A stretch of 64,000 bases of DNA from Streptomyces caniscabiei (lineage in GTDB: Bacteria; Actinomycetota; Actinomycetes; Streptomycetales; Streptomycetaceae): the NCBI RefSeq assembly GCF_014930365.1, contig NZ_JABXWI010000002.1, positions 124,001 through 188,000 on the forward strand, in the 5' to 3' direction. Below are positions 25,680 through 36,086 of the stretch, piece by piece (position 1 is the stretch's first letter; every line of letters starts with the position of its first letter). The position numbers and the translations under genes were made by a program. The notes under the pieces are model-generated. The model was given only the letters and a program-made list of their open reading frames with translations. It did no database searches and had not been told where the DNA came from.

Positions 25680-27680
25680 ATGAAGTCGAACACCGGCCCT
25701 TGGTCGCGCCGCAGATTCCTCGCCACGAGCGGGGCGGCGGCCCTCGGGGGCATGGCGCTGAACCTCGTCGGCGGCCTCCCGCGGGCTGCCGCGGCCGGCG
25801 GCGTGGTGTCCCACGTCGACACCTCGAAATCCACGTACGACAAGATCACCCTGATGGTGGACGGGAAGCCCTTCTTCCACAGTGGCGTCCAGTTCCGGTA
25901 CGAGAAGCACAAGTACACGTTCGGCTGGACGGACGCCCAGCTGAAGCCGGTGCTCGGGATGATCCGCGACGACGGGTTCACCGTGGTGAACATCCCGATC
26001 TGGTGGTCGAAGGTGGAGACCTCGAAGGACGTTTTCGACTTCACCGACGTCGACCGGTACCTGGCCTGGTGCGGGGAGTTCGGCCTCAAGCTGGAACTCC
26101 TGTGGTTCGGCCACGAATCGACCGGTTCGTCCCTGGCGGCCCGGATGCCGGCCTACGTGATGAACGACTACCAGGCCGTGGTGAGGTCCGACGGCACCAA
26201 GCTGACCCTGAACGGCAACCCTCTCCTTGACAAGACCGATCCGAGCCTGCTCGCCAGGGAGAAGTTCGTACTCGGTCGGCTCATGACCCACCTCGCGTCC
26301 GCCGACACCGCTCACACCGTCGTCGGCATCCAGGTGCTGAACGAACCGAACGTGTCGAAGCAGCAGGGCGGCCAGTCCATCGACCGGAGCTACAGCACCT
26401 ACAGCACCGACCTGTGGAACAGCGGCGGATACACCGACGCGACGAAGTTCCGCAAGGACGTGCTGCTGAACTACCTGACCCAGCTGGGACAGGTGATCAA
26501 GCAGTCGGACTACTCCGTGTACACCCGGACCAACCTCGCCGGCAGCGCGGACACGGTGCCGGTCGCCGAGAACGAGGCCCTCAGGGCCCAGGGGACGGCG
26601 ACCATCGACTTCTTCGGGAAGGACCCGTACACCACGGGCCTCGACACGCTCTACAACTACGGGAGGGACGCCGTCTGGGCCCAGGGGAAGAACTTCCCCA
26701 TGATCATGGAGAACTTCGGCGGATCCGCGGCGGCGGACGTCGAGAAGTTCAACGCCATCGCAGGCAACACCGCCCACAATCTGTACGCCGCCCTGGACCC
26801 GGACTCCAGCACGGGCAGCAGCAGCCACGGCCTGTACGACTTCAACCCCACCACCAAGGTCGTCACCCGCAAGGCCGTCTCGGACAAGGTCGCCCGGCTC
26901 AACCACGTGCTGAACAAGATCCACCGGGACCTCGCCAGCAAGCGTCCGGTGGAACGCGGCGGAACCGACCTGCAGACGTTCAACCGGAGCGCGACCGCCA
27001 GCACCACCACCACCAAGACCGTGGGCGGCGTCAACATCGCGTTTACGACATCGAGCGGTGCGCAGGCATTCGGCGTCAGGCGCGGTGCGGCCGAGTTCGC
27101 CTTCACCACCACCACCGAGGCCACGTTCACACTGCCGGGAAGCATCGGTGTCGTACGGTCCGTCGAGGTGGGCCACTACGACGGAGACGACACCTGGGTG
27201 AAGTCCGGCACGAAGGCGTACAGCACCGTGTCCGGGAACACCGAGATCACCCTGGCGACCGAGGAGTGCGTGCGGGTCTCGTACCTCGTCAGCGGCGCAA
27301 AGTACAAGCTGAGGAACACGTCCTCGGGCAAGTACCTGGACACCGACGCGAACGGCGCGGTCATCGTCGCGTCCGGGACCGTGTACGACGACCAGGACTG
27401 GATCGTCGCCAAGGACTCGTCCGGTGCCTGGACCATCAAGAACGTGCGAACGGGGCGCCTGTATCTGGAGACCGTCGCCACCGACAACAACGTCATCTGG
27501 AACACCGGCACCGTCGCGGACGCCTCGCTCTGGAACCTGGAAGGGGTCACGGCAGGCGGGCTCCGCGTCAGGAACACCCACACGGGAAGGGCCTACCTGT
27601 ACGGGAACTCCGCGGGTGAGGCGAAGTGGAACACCGGAACGCAGGACGCGAACACGGTCTGGGAATTCCAGCCCAGGTAG
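25680..27680 (+). CDS. Tat-secreted clan GH-A glycoside hydrolase with C-terminal lectin-like domain
   Basis: 666 residues, ATG 25680 after 'ACGGAGG'. Twin-arginine signal 'SRRRFLATSGAAALGG'. The barrel starts 'KPFFHSGVQFRYEK'. Acid/base Glu is probably in 'VGIQVLNEPNVSKQ' (about residue 223) and the nucleophile in 'FPMIMENFGG'. The style is that of GH35/GH42-like beta-galactosidases (a DUF4978-like family). After a beta domain come ricin-B-like repeats (about 540-666: 'KYKLRNTSSGKYLDTD', 'NTVWEFQPR'). It shares the operator family with its neighbours, implying extracellular release of the sugar that induces them. Exact specificity is not readable. Confidence 0.85.
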   Translation: MKSNTGPWSRRRFLATSGAAALGGMALNLVGGLPRAAAAGGVVSHVDTSKSTYDKITLMVDGKPFFHSGVQFRYEKHKYTFGWTDAQLKPVLGMIRDDGFTVVNIPIWWSKVETSKDVFDFTDVDRYLAWCGEFGLKLELLWFGHESTGSSLAARMPAYVMNDYQAVVRSDGTKLTLNGNPLLDKTDPSLLAREKFVLGRLMTHLASADTAHTVVGIQVLNEPNVSKQQGGQSIDRSYSTYSTDLWNSGGYTDATKFRKDVLLNYLTQLGQVIKQSDYSVYTRTNLAGSADTVPVAENEALRAQGTATIDFFGKDPYTTGLDTLYNYGRDAVWAQGKNFPMIMENFGGSAAADVEKFNAIAGNTAHNLYAALDPDSSTGSSSHGLYDFNPTTKVVTRKAVSDKVARLNHVLNKIHRDLASKRPVERGGTDLQTFNRSATASTTTTKTVGGVNIAFTTSSGAQAFGVRRGAAEFAFTTTTEATFTLPGSIGVVRSVEVGHYDGDDTWVKSGTKAYSTVSGNTEITLATEECVRVSYLVSGAKYKLRNTSSGKYLDTDANGAVIVASGTVYDDQDWIVAKDSSGAWTIKNVRTGRLYLETVATDNNVIWNTGTVADASLWNLEGVTAGGLRVRNTHTGRAYLYGNSAGEAKWNTGTQDANTVWEFQPR

Positions 27681-27688
27681 CCGCGCCC

Positions 27689-27744
27689 GCCGTCCCTTCC
27701 CCCGCGAGGCCGGAAAGGCGGTCCACGCGGGGGGAAGGGACGGC
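27689..27744 (+). terminator. Strong GC hairpin after the GH-A hydrolase gene
   Basis: GCCGTCCCTTCCCCCGCG (27689-27706) pairs with CGCGGGGGGAAGGGACGGC (27726-27744), with a single bulged G. The stem is about 18 bp, starts nine bases after the stop and has no T-run, as usual in Streptomyces. It separates the hydrolase from the AbiEi-LacI gene. Confidence 0.8.
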
Positions 27745-27771
27745 GCAGGAGGCCCGTGTAATGATTGCTGC

Positions 27772-29487
27772 ATGACGCAGGCCGACGTGTTGCGGGCTCT
27801 GGATGCCAGGGCCGCCGGTCAGTGGGGTCTGGTGACCACCGCGCAGGCGAAGCTGGACGGTGTGCAGGGCGTCCAGCTCCTGCGGCTGGAGCGGTCCGGG
27901 GCGCTGGAGAGTGTCGGCCACGGCGTGTACCGCCTGGCCGCCTCTCCCCAGCCGGAGCACCTCAGGATCAAGGTGGCGTGGCTGCGGCTGGATCCCGGGA
28001 CCCCGGCGCGGGAGCGCCGTACGGACGGCTCCGGGGCGGGCGTCGTCTCCCACGCCTCCGCGTGTGCGGTGCACGGCTTGGGCGGCCGGCCCACCGACCC
28101 TGTGGAGCTGACGGTCTCGTCCCGCCGTACCACGCGTGACGAGGCCGTCGTGCTGCACCGCGCGGCCATGGACGTCGAGGACGTCACCGTCGTCGACGGG
28201 CTGCCCGTGACCACCGTGCCGCGTACCGTCGTCGACCTGCTGGAAGCCCGTGCCGCCGCGGCCCGTACGGGCACCTTCGTCGCCGAAGCCGCCGCCCGTG
28301 GCCTGGTGCGCGTCGACGACCTCGCGCCACGGGTCGCGGCCTTCGCCGGTGCCTACGGACTGCCCGCGGACGCGTCCGGCGCGGAGCTGCTGGAGTTCCT
28401 GTGCGAGCAGGCGGGGCGCCCTCTGCGGGCTGGTAGGGCCGGTCGGCCCGCCGCGAAGGGCGCCGGTCCGAGGGCGGCCTCCGACCCGGAGAGGAAGCGG
28501 CCGACCATCTGGGAGGTCGCCAAGCGGGCCGGTGTGTCGCACCAGACCGTGTCCCGGTTCCTGAAGAACGACAGCGGCATGAAGCCGGCGACGCGAGCGA
28601 GGATCGAGCGTGCCGTCACCGAGCTGGACTACCGGCCCAACCTCATGGCCCGGTCGATGCGCACGCAGCGGTCCCACCGGATCACCATCGTGCTGCCCGA
28701 GTTGAGCGGCTTCGTTCCGATCCCTCTGCTCAGGGGCGCCTCGGCCGCGGCGCACGAGGCCGGGTACATGACCGACGTCGTCGGGCTGGAGGGCGGCGAG
28801 TCGCGGCGCGCCCGCAGCGTGCTGTCCCTGCTGGAGACCCGGCAGGCGGACGGGGTGCTGTCGCTCGTACCGCTCGGGGACCTCGCCGGCGACCGGGGCG
28901 CCGGGCAGTGGCCCGTGGTGGTGCTGGGCGAGTACGACGACAACCTCCAGTCCCGGGGACGGCTGGCCGACGGACGGCCCGCCGAGGAGATCCTGCGTCA
29001 CCTCGCGGACCAGGGACACCGCCGGTTCCTCCACGTCGCGGGCTCGCAGGACTGGGCCTCGGCACGCAACCGGCGGGCGGTCTACGTGGAGGCGATCGAG
29101 CGACTGGGTCTTACGTCCTACGGCGTCGTCGACGGGGACTGGTCCGTGCGCTCCGGCTACGAGGCCGCGCGGGACCTGCCCGCCGATTCCGGCGTGACGG
29201 CCGTGCTGGCCGCCAACGACTACGTCGCACTGGGGGTACTGCGCGGCTTCCAGGACCGCGGTGTGCGGGTGCCCGAGGAGATGAGCGTCTTCGGCTGGGA
29301 CGACGAGGAGTTCACCCGGTACTTCTCACCGAGCATCTCGACGGTACACATCAACAAGGAAGAAGTCGGCCGCCAGTCGATGCTGTCGCTGCTCGCCCTT
29401 CTGCGCGGCGAACCCGAGCCGAAGTCCGAGGTGGCGGATCTGTTCCGTCTCGTGCCGCGAGGGTCGAGCGGCCCGGTCAACCGCTGA
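27772..29487 (+). CDS. AbiEi-like antitoxin domain fused to a LacI-family repressor
   Basis: One uninterrupted 571-codon frame from ATG 27772. Residues 1-60 are an AbiEi-type N-terminal winged helix ('GLVTTAQAKLDGVQGVQLLR', 'LESVGHGVYRL'). Residues 90-180 carry the AbiEi pattern 'SHASACAVHGLGGRPTDPVE', 'VTTVPRTVVDLLEARAA'. A linker of about 60 residues leads to a complete LacI protein: HTH 'PTIWEVAKRAGVSHQTVSRF', hinge 'LDYRPNLMARSMRT', effector domain to 571 ('VLAANDYVALGVLRGFQDRG'). The LacI half is a paralogue of the repressor at 22112 with the same recognition helix. No internal start suits a separate LacI protein and no AbiEii toxin is nearby. It precedes the oxidoreductase operon, whose promoter has two operators. 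Confidence 0.9.
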   Translation: MTQADVLRALDARAAGQWGLVTTAQAKLDGVQGVQLLRLERSGALESVGHGVYRLAASPQPEHLRIKVAWLRLDPGTPARERRTDGSGAGVVSHASACAVHGLGGRPTDPVELTVSSRRTTRDEAVVLHRAAMDVEDVTVVDGLPVTTVPRTVVDLLEARAAAARTGTFVAEAAARGLVRVDDLAPRVAAFAGAYGLPADASGAELLEFLCEQAGRPLRAGRAGRPAAKGAGPRAASDPERKRPTIWEVAKRAGVSHQTVSRFLKNDSGMKPATRARIERAVTELDYRPNLMARSMRTQRSHRITIVLPELSGFVPIPLLRGASAAAHEAGYMTDVVGLEGGESRRARSVLSLLETRQADGVLSLVPLGDLAGDRGAGQWPVVVLGEYDDNLQSRGRLADGRPAEEILRHLADQGHRRFLHVAGSQDWASARNRRAVYVEAIERLGLTSYGVVDGDWSVRSGYEAARDLPADSGVTAVLAANDYVALGVLRGFQDRGVRVPEEMSVFGWDDEEFTRYFSPSISTVHINKEEVGRQSMLSLLALLRGEPEPKSEVADLFRLVPRGSSGPVNR

Positions 29488-29523
29488 GCCCGGTCGGCGT
29501 TCCGGTAGGGCGTCACGCAAAAT

Positions 29524-29575
29524 GTGAACGATCACTACGCAACCCTTGACCACGAAGGTGATCGTTCACTACGTT
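29524..29575 (+). promoter_or_regulatory. Promoter with paired LacI-type operators for the oxidoreductase operon
   Basis: GTGAACGATCAC (29524-29535), then TTGACC (29546-29551), an 18-base spacer that ends with GTGATCGTTCAC (29558-29569), and TACGTT (29570-29575). The layout mirrors the SGNH promoter almost base for base: operator, -35, operator in the spacer, -10. Operator centres are 34 bases apart, which would allow cooperative or looped binding. The leader to ATG 29758 is about 175 bases. Confidence 0.8.
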
Positions 29576-29757
29576 CGGGCTGCCACCCTGTTCGTGTCGG
29601 CGAGAGCCCAGTCCGTCCGACAGAGCCGTTCCCCTCGACCGCACGGTCACGCGTGCACGCCTTGGGCTGAGCAGGTCGAACCGACCTTCTTCGTCAGCGG
29701 TTGACGAACCCCCGGTGCCGCGCCCAGGCACCGCCCGAGCTTCCACGAAAGAGCCAC

Positions 29758-30885
29758 ATGACTGAGTACAGCCAGCCCGCGAGGGTGGCGATCGTCGGTG
29801 CCGGCAACATCGCCGACGGCTGCCACATGCCCGCCGTCCAGGCCCAGAACGGCGAGGCGACCGTCATCGCCGTGGTCGACGTCGACCTGCGGCGCGCCGA
29901 GGCGTTCGCCGCCCGCTGGGGCATTCCCGCCGCCTACGACAGCCTCGACCGGATGCTCCAGGAGCAGCACCCGGACCTGGTCATCGTCTGCACGCCCCCG
30001 ATCGCCCACGGCGAGGCCATCACCGCCTGCCTGGACGCCGGAGCGTCGGTGTGGTGCGAGAAACCCCCCACCCTCTCGGTCGCCGAGTACGACGCCGTCG
30101 CCGCCCACGAACGCGAGGGCGGCCCCTACGTCTCCTACGTCTTCCAGCACCGCTTCGGGTCCGCCGCCCGGGCCCTACGGGAGCACATCCGCACCGGCCG
30201 CCTCGGCGCTCCCCTGGTCGGCGTCTGCCACACGCTGTGGTACCGGGACGACGCCTACTTCGACGTCCCGTGGCGCGGCAGGTGGGAGACCGAGGGCGGC
30301 GGTCCCACCATGGGCCACGGCATCCACCAGATGGACCTCATGCTGTCCCTGATGGGGGACTGGAGCGAAGTCCGTGCCGCCATGGGCACGCTGGCCCGCG
30401 ACGTGGAGACCGAGGACGTCTCCATGGCGATGGTCCGCTTCGCCAGTGGCGCCATGGTGTCCATGGTCAACAGCCTCCTCTCTCCCCGAGAGACCAGCTA
30501 CCTGCGCTTCGACTTCCCCGAGGCCACGGTCGAACTGTCCCACCTCTACGGTTACGACAACACTCACTGGACGTGGACCCCCGCACCTCACCGGGCCGAG
30601 GCCACGGCCGCCGAGCTCGGGGCACCGCTCGACGACGAGGCCAGTTCGCACGCCGCGCAATTGCGCCTGCTGCTGCGCTCCCTGCGCGCCGGGCAACGCC
30701 CCGAAGCCAGTGGGGACGACGGCCGCCGCGTCCTGGCCTTCATCGCCGCCCTCTACCAGTCGGCGACGACCGGACGTCCCGTCACCCCGGACATGGTCAC
30801 GCCGGACAGCCCCTTCTACCACTCCATGAGCGGTCGCCTCTCGGCCGCCCAGGACAACGCCGACAAGGAGAAGACCGGTGTCTGA
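29758..30885 (+). CDS. Gfo/Idh/MocA-family oxidoreductase
   Basis: 375 residues from ATG 29758 with 'GAAAGAG' upstream. The NAD(P)-binding Rossmann is 'RVAIVGAGNIADGCHMPAVQ'. The conserved 'CEKPPTLSVAEYDAV' holds the EKP motif, and the C-terminal domain has 'GGGPTMGHGIHQMDLMLSLM' (G-G-x5-H-x3-D motif). Members oxidise sugars or inositols at a ring carbon. It is first of a three-gene overlapping operon with a DUF6807 protein and a cupin, and is controlled by two LacI-type operators. It presumably modifies a sugar taken up by the nearby importer. Confidence 0.92.
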   Translation: MTEYSQPARVAIVGAGNIADGCHMPAVQAQNGEATVIAVVDVDLRRAEAFAARWGIPAAYDSLDRMLQEQHPDLVIVCTPPIAHGEAITACLDAGASVWCEKPPTLSVAEYDAVAAHEREGGPYVSYVFQHRFGSAARALREHIRTGRLGAPLVGVCHTLWYRDDAYFDVPWRGRWETEGGGPTMGHGIHQMDLMLSLMGDWSEVRAAMGTLARDVETEDVSMAMVRFASGAMVSMVNSLLSPRETSYLRFDFPEATVELSHLYGYDNTHWTWTPAPHRAEATAAELGAPLDDEASSHAAQLRLLLRSLRAGQRPEASGDDGRRVLAFIAALYQSATTGRPVTPDMVTPDSPFYHSMSGRLSAAQDNADKEKTGV

Positions 30886-31797
30886 CAGCCACTTCCGGAT
30901 CGATTACGACGAGGCCGGGACCGAGTTCGTGGTGTCGGCCGCGGGCACGGATCTCGCCACGTACGTCTACCGGCCGGACAGTCCTCTCGAGGAATCCCCC
31001 AAGCCGTATCTCTACCCGTTGAAGACCCTCTCCGGTGCGCCCGTGGGTGTCTACCGGCCCTGGGACCACCGCTGGCACAAGGGCCTTCAGATGACCTGGT
31101 CGCATCTGTCCGGCGACAACTTCTGGGGTGGGCCCACCTTCGAGGAGGGGGCGCCGGGCCACGGCTACGTCTGGCGCGAGAACCACGGACGGCAGGTGCA
31201 CCGCGGCTTCGACCGGCAGGACGACCGCGGCAGTGAGGTGTCGATCTCCGAGGTCCTGGACTGGGTGGCCTCCAGCGACGAGGTGTGGATCGACGAGACC
31301 CGCACCCTTCGCTTCCACAGCGCCGATTCCGGCGACGGCGTCTGGGCGCTGGACTTCACCACCGACCTGACCAACGTTCACCGCGTGCCGCTGGAACTGG
31401 GCAGCCCCACCACACACGGCCGCCCGGGCGCCGGCTACACGGGACTGTTCTGGCGCGGGCCCCGGTCCTGGACCGGGGCGGACGTCATCGCCGACGGGGG
31501 TCATGAAGGCGACGCCGTCATGGGCACCCGGGGCGCCTGGGCGGCCATCACCGGCGAACACGACGAGATCGACGGCGGTGCCACGGTCCTCGCCTACGCC
31601 GGCACCACCACGGCCGCCGTCCCGCTGACGTGGTTCGCCCGCAGCAGTGCCTTCGCCTGCCTCAACCCTTCGCCCGCCTTCGACACCGAGATCAAGCTCG
31701 AGCCCGGTGAGACCCTGTCCCTGAGCCACCGCTTCGTGTTCATCGACCGCATGGTGGACCGCCGTGAACTCGAGCCGATCGCCCAGAGGTTCACGCC

Positions 31798-31801
<4 letters not shown>
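30878..31801 (+). CDS. DUF6807 (PmoA-like) family protein
   Basis: 307 residues from GTG 30878, overlapping the oxidoreductase by eight bases. 'KPYLYPLKTLSGAPVGVYRP' and 'WDHRWHKGLQMTW' are hallmarks of the DUF6807 family, once annotated as methane oxygenase PmoA. 'SGDNFWGGPTF' and 'LSHRFVFIDRMVD' are also present. It has no signal peptide and no membrane helix, so it is a cytosolic protein unrelated to methane oxidation. Such proteins recur beside Gfo/Idh/MocA oxidoreductases in carbohydrate operons and their reaction is unknown. The many His/Trp residues near the N-terminus suggest a sugar or metal site. Confidence 0.85.
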
Positions 31802-34220
<2,419 letters not shown>

Positions 34221-34533
34221 TTCCCCATCCTGGACCCGCTGCTCCCCATCGGGCTGCTGCCGCCCGGCTGGCCCCGGTCACGAGCGCGGGAAGTCTGCGT
34301 CGCGGTGTACGACGGCCTGCTCCAGCCCGCCCAGGACCACGTCCGCGCCGTGGTGACCCGATTCGCGGAAGGACCGCACCCCGACATCAAGGCCCATACG
34401 ATCGCCGGCATGAGCGCAGGTATAGGCCACGGCTGACGAGGGACCGTCGCGAGCGTGACCGAGCGGTCCGCGGAGACACCACGCAGCACCTCCCGGACCC
34501 TGCGATCCATCGAATTCGTTTCGAATGCAACAG
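34221..34533 (+). repeat. 313-bp direct repeat, copy 2 (orphan 3' end of paaX)
   Basis: This copy has the same 71 final paaX codons, stop and 97-base flank as copy 1 at 2454, with four differences. It lacks the rest of paaX and the IS5 gene. It begins immediately after the GH43 pseudogene stop. The two copies are in the same orientation 31,767 bases apart. Three of the four differences cluster in the last 20 bases, which could mean that the right ends have separate histories. Confidence 0.95.
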
Positions 34534-34596
34534 AGTTGGGCGCCAATGATTGACACACCGGCACCCGATCGGGACTCTGACTGTTACAACCCGATG

Positions 34597-34610
34597 TGGG
34601 AACGCTCCCA
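34597..34610 (+). promoter_or_regulatory. CebR-like palindromic box upstream of the alpha/beta hydrolase
   Basis: TGGGAACGCTCCCA is a palindrome with one mismatch and differs by one base from TGGGAGCGCTCCCA, the known CebR/LacI-type box of Streptomyces cellulose-utilisation genes. It lies 350 bases before ATG 34960. TTGACA occurs at about 34551, but no convincing -10 follows it. An identical 14-mer occurs at 40301. No other feature is seen in 34534-34959. Confidence 0.6.
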
Positions 34611-34959
34611 GAGGCGCAGCACAGGACCAGTGGAAGGAGATGCACCCCCTGCGCCGCTTCCGCAGAATCAACACCTCCCCGTCAGATAGCGGGCGCGTGA
34701 AGGGCTTCTCCCTCAACAAGTCACGGTTCGGCCGGTGTTCACCGGCTCGCCGCGCCTCTGCCGGCAAGGCCACACCACGCCGATGCCCACCTCGGGCAGG
34801 CCCGGAACGTCCTCCCCCATGCACGATTCGCCGTCCTGCCCCCCAACGGCGACTCCCCCCCCACCACCTCGGTCAGCCTCACCGCTGCGGCTTCACCAAT
34901 GCCTCTGCGCGACACCTGACCGAACAGCGCTCCGCACACCCCCCACACCAGGAGTCCTC

Positions 34960-35844
34960 ATGACCATGCAACGGCGTAGGTTGCTGACCCTGAGCGCAGC
35001 CGGAGCCGCGGGCGTAGGCATGTCCCTGCTCGGCACGGGCCAAGCAGGTGCCACCGCACGGGCCGGAGCTCCGACCCAGCGGTTCGCGGTCGGCGTACGC
35101 CAATACGCCTGGAGCCGCGGCACCCGCCGGTGGACCACCTACGTCTACTACCCCGCCACCGGCACCCCCGGTGGCTCCCCGGTCGCCAACGCCCCCGTTG
35201 CCCAAGGCGTCTTCCCGGTCTGCGAGTTCATGCACGGCTTCAGCAGCAGCCCGCAGAATTCCCTGGCGATCATCCGCCCCCTGGCCGAGGCCGGCTTCAT
35301 CGTCCCCGCCCCCCACTTCGCCAACCTCAGCGGCCAAGACGTCCACAACGGCAACCAGTCCAAGGACGTCTCCGAGGTCATCACCCGGACCCTCGCCCTC
35401 AACACGGCCGGCGACCCGCTGGCCGGCCACATCAACACAGCAGTCGGAGTCGGCGTCTCCGGCCACTCGATGGGCGGCATGACCACCCACGGCCTGCTCA
35501 CGGCCTGGCCGGACGCACGGATCACCGCCGCGATCCCCATGTCCTGCGTGGACATGGGCAACCCGAGCCCGTCGGTCCGCGCCAAGGCCCTCTTCATGCA
35601 CGGCGACCGGGACGGAACGTGCCCGATCGCCTCCGCTCGTCAGGCGTATCGGGAACTGCCCGCCGCCAAGGCGTTCCTCACCTTCCGCGGCGCCGGCCAC
35701 AGCAACTATTTCGGCGACTCCCGGACCATCAACACATTCGTGGACTGGATGCGGTGGAGCCTCTACGGCGACACCGGGGCCCGCGACCGCCTTCGCGCCG
35801 ACGCCACTTCCTCCACCACCACCTGGGAATCAGTCCTGAGCTGA
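34960..35844 (+). CDS. Tat-exported alpha/beta hydrolase (dienelactone hydrolase/PAF-acetylhydrolase-like)
   Basis: 294 residues from ATG 34960 after 'AGGAG'. Twin-arginine signal 'MQRRRLLTLSAAGAAG'. The mature enzyme has 'TTYVYYPATGTPGG', oxyanion-region 'EFMHGFSSSPQNSLAIIRPL', nucleophile elbow 'GVSGHSMGGMTTHGL' (G-H-S-M-G), acid region 'FMHGDRDGTCP' and catalytic His in 'FRGAGHSNYFGD'. The same gene, with an added ricin-B domain, recurs at 53540 on the other border of the pectin locus. An esterase for acetyl, feruloyl or other ester groups of plant walls is plausible, though no substrate is indicated. Confidence 0.87.
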   Translation: MTMQRRRLLTLSAAGAAGVGMSLLGTGQAGATARAGAPTQRFAVGVRQYAWSRGTRRWTTYVYYPATGTPGGSPVANAPVAQGVFPVCEFMHGFSSSPQNSLAIIRPLAEAGFIVPAPHFANLSGQDVHNGNQSKDVSEVITRTLALNTAGDPLAGHINTAVGVGVSGHSMGGMTTHGLLTAWPDARITAAIPMSCVDMGNPSPSVRAKALFMHGDRDGTCPIASARQAYRELPAAKAFLTFRGAGHSNYFGDSRTINTFVDWMRWSLYGDTGARDRLRADATSSTTTWESVLS

Positions 35845-35858
35845 GGAGCAACCACGCA

Positions 35859-35904
35859 CGGCCCGGGTGCGCGCGCCTGCCGTGATCGCCGCGCATCCGG
35901 GCCG
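35859..35904 (+). terminator. GC hairpin downstream of the alpha/beta hydrolase
   Basis: CGGCCCGGGTGCGC (35859-35872) pairs with GCGCATCCGGGCCG (35891-35904) with one G-U pair and an 18-base loop, 15 bases after the stop. It has no T-run. The stretch from there to 36086 shows only a good ribosome site (GAGAGGA) for the GH5 gene. Confidence 0.65.
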
Positions 35905-36086
35905 CGCAGGGTGCGTTGCCGCCCACGGACGCCCGCGAGGGCAGCCGCCGCGCAATCGACTGCGTTCGTTTCCAGGCCGGCGTGGACACCACCGCCCGAA
36001 CAGCAGGCGGCTCCGGCCGCCCCCACTCGCACAGACAGATCCACTTGGGGGTCCGACACCCTCAAGGACGCAAGAGAGGAAAGCTC

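Noticed and set aside
27772..28500. Complete type IV toxin-antitoxin module
   Set aside because: Only the AbiEi-like part is present, fused to LacI. No AbiEii nucleotidyltransferase toxin is encoded on either side.
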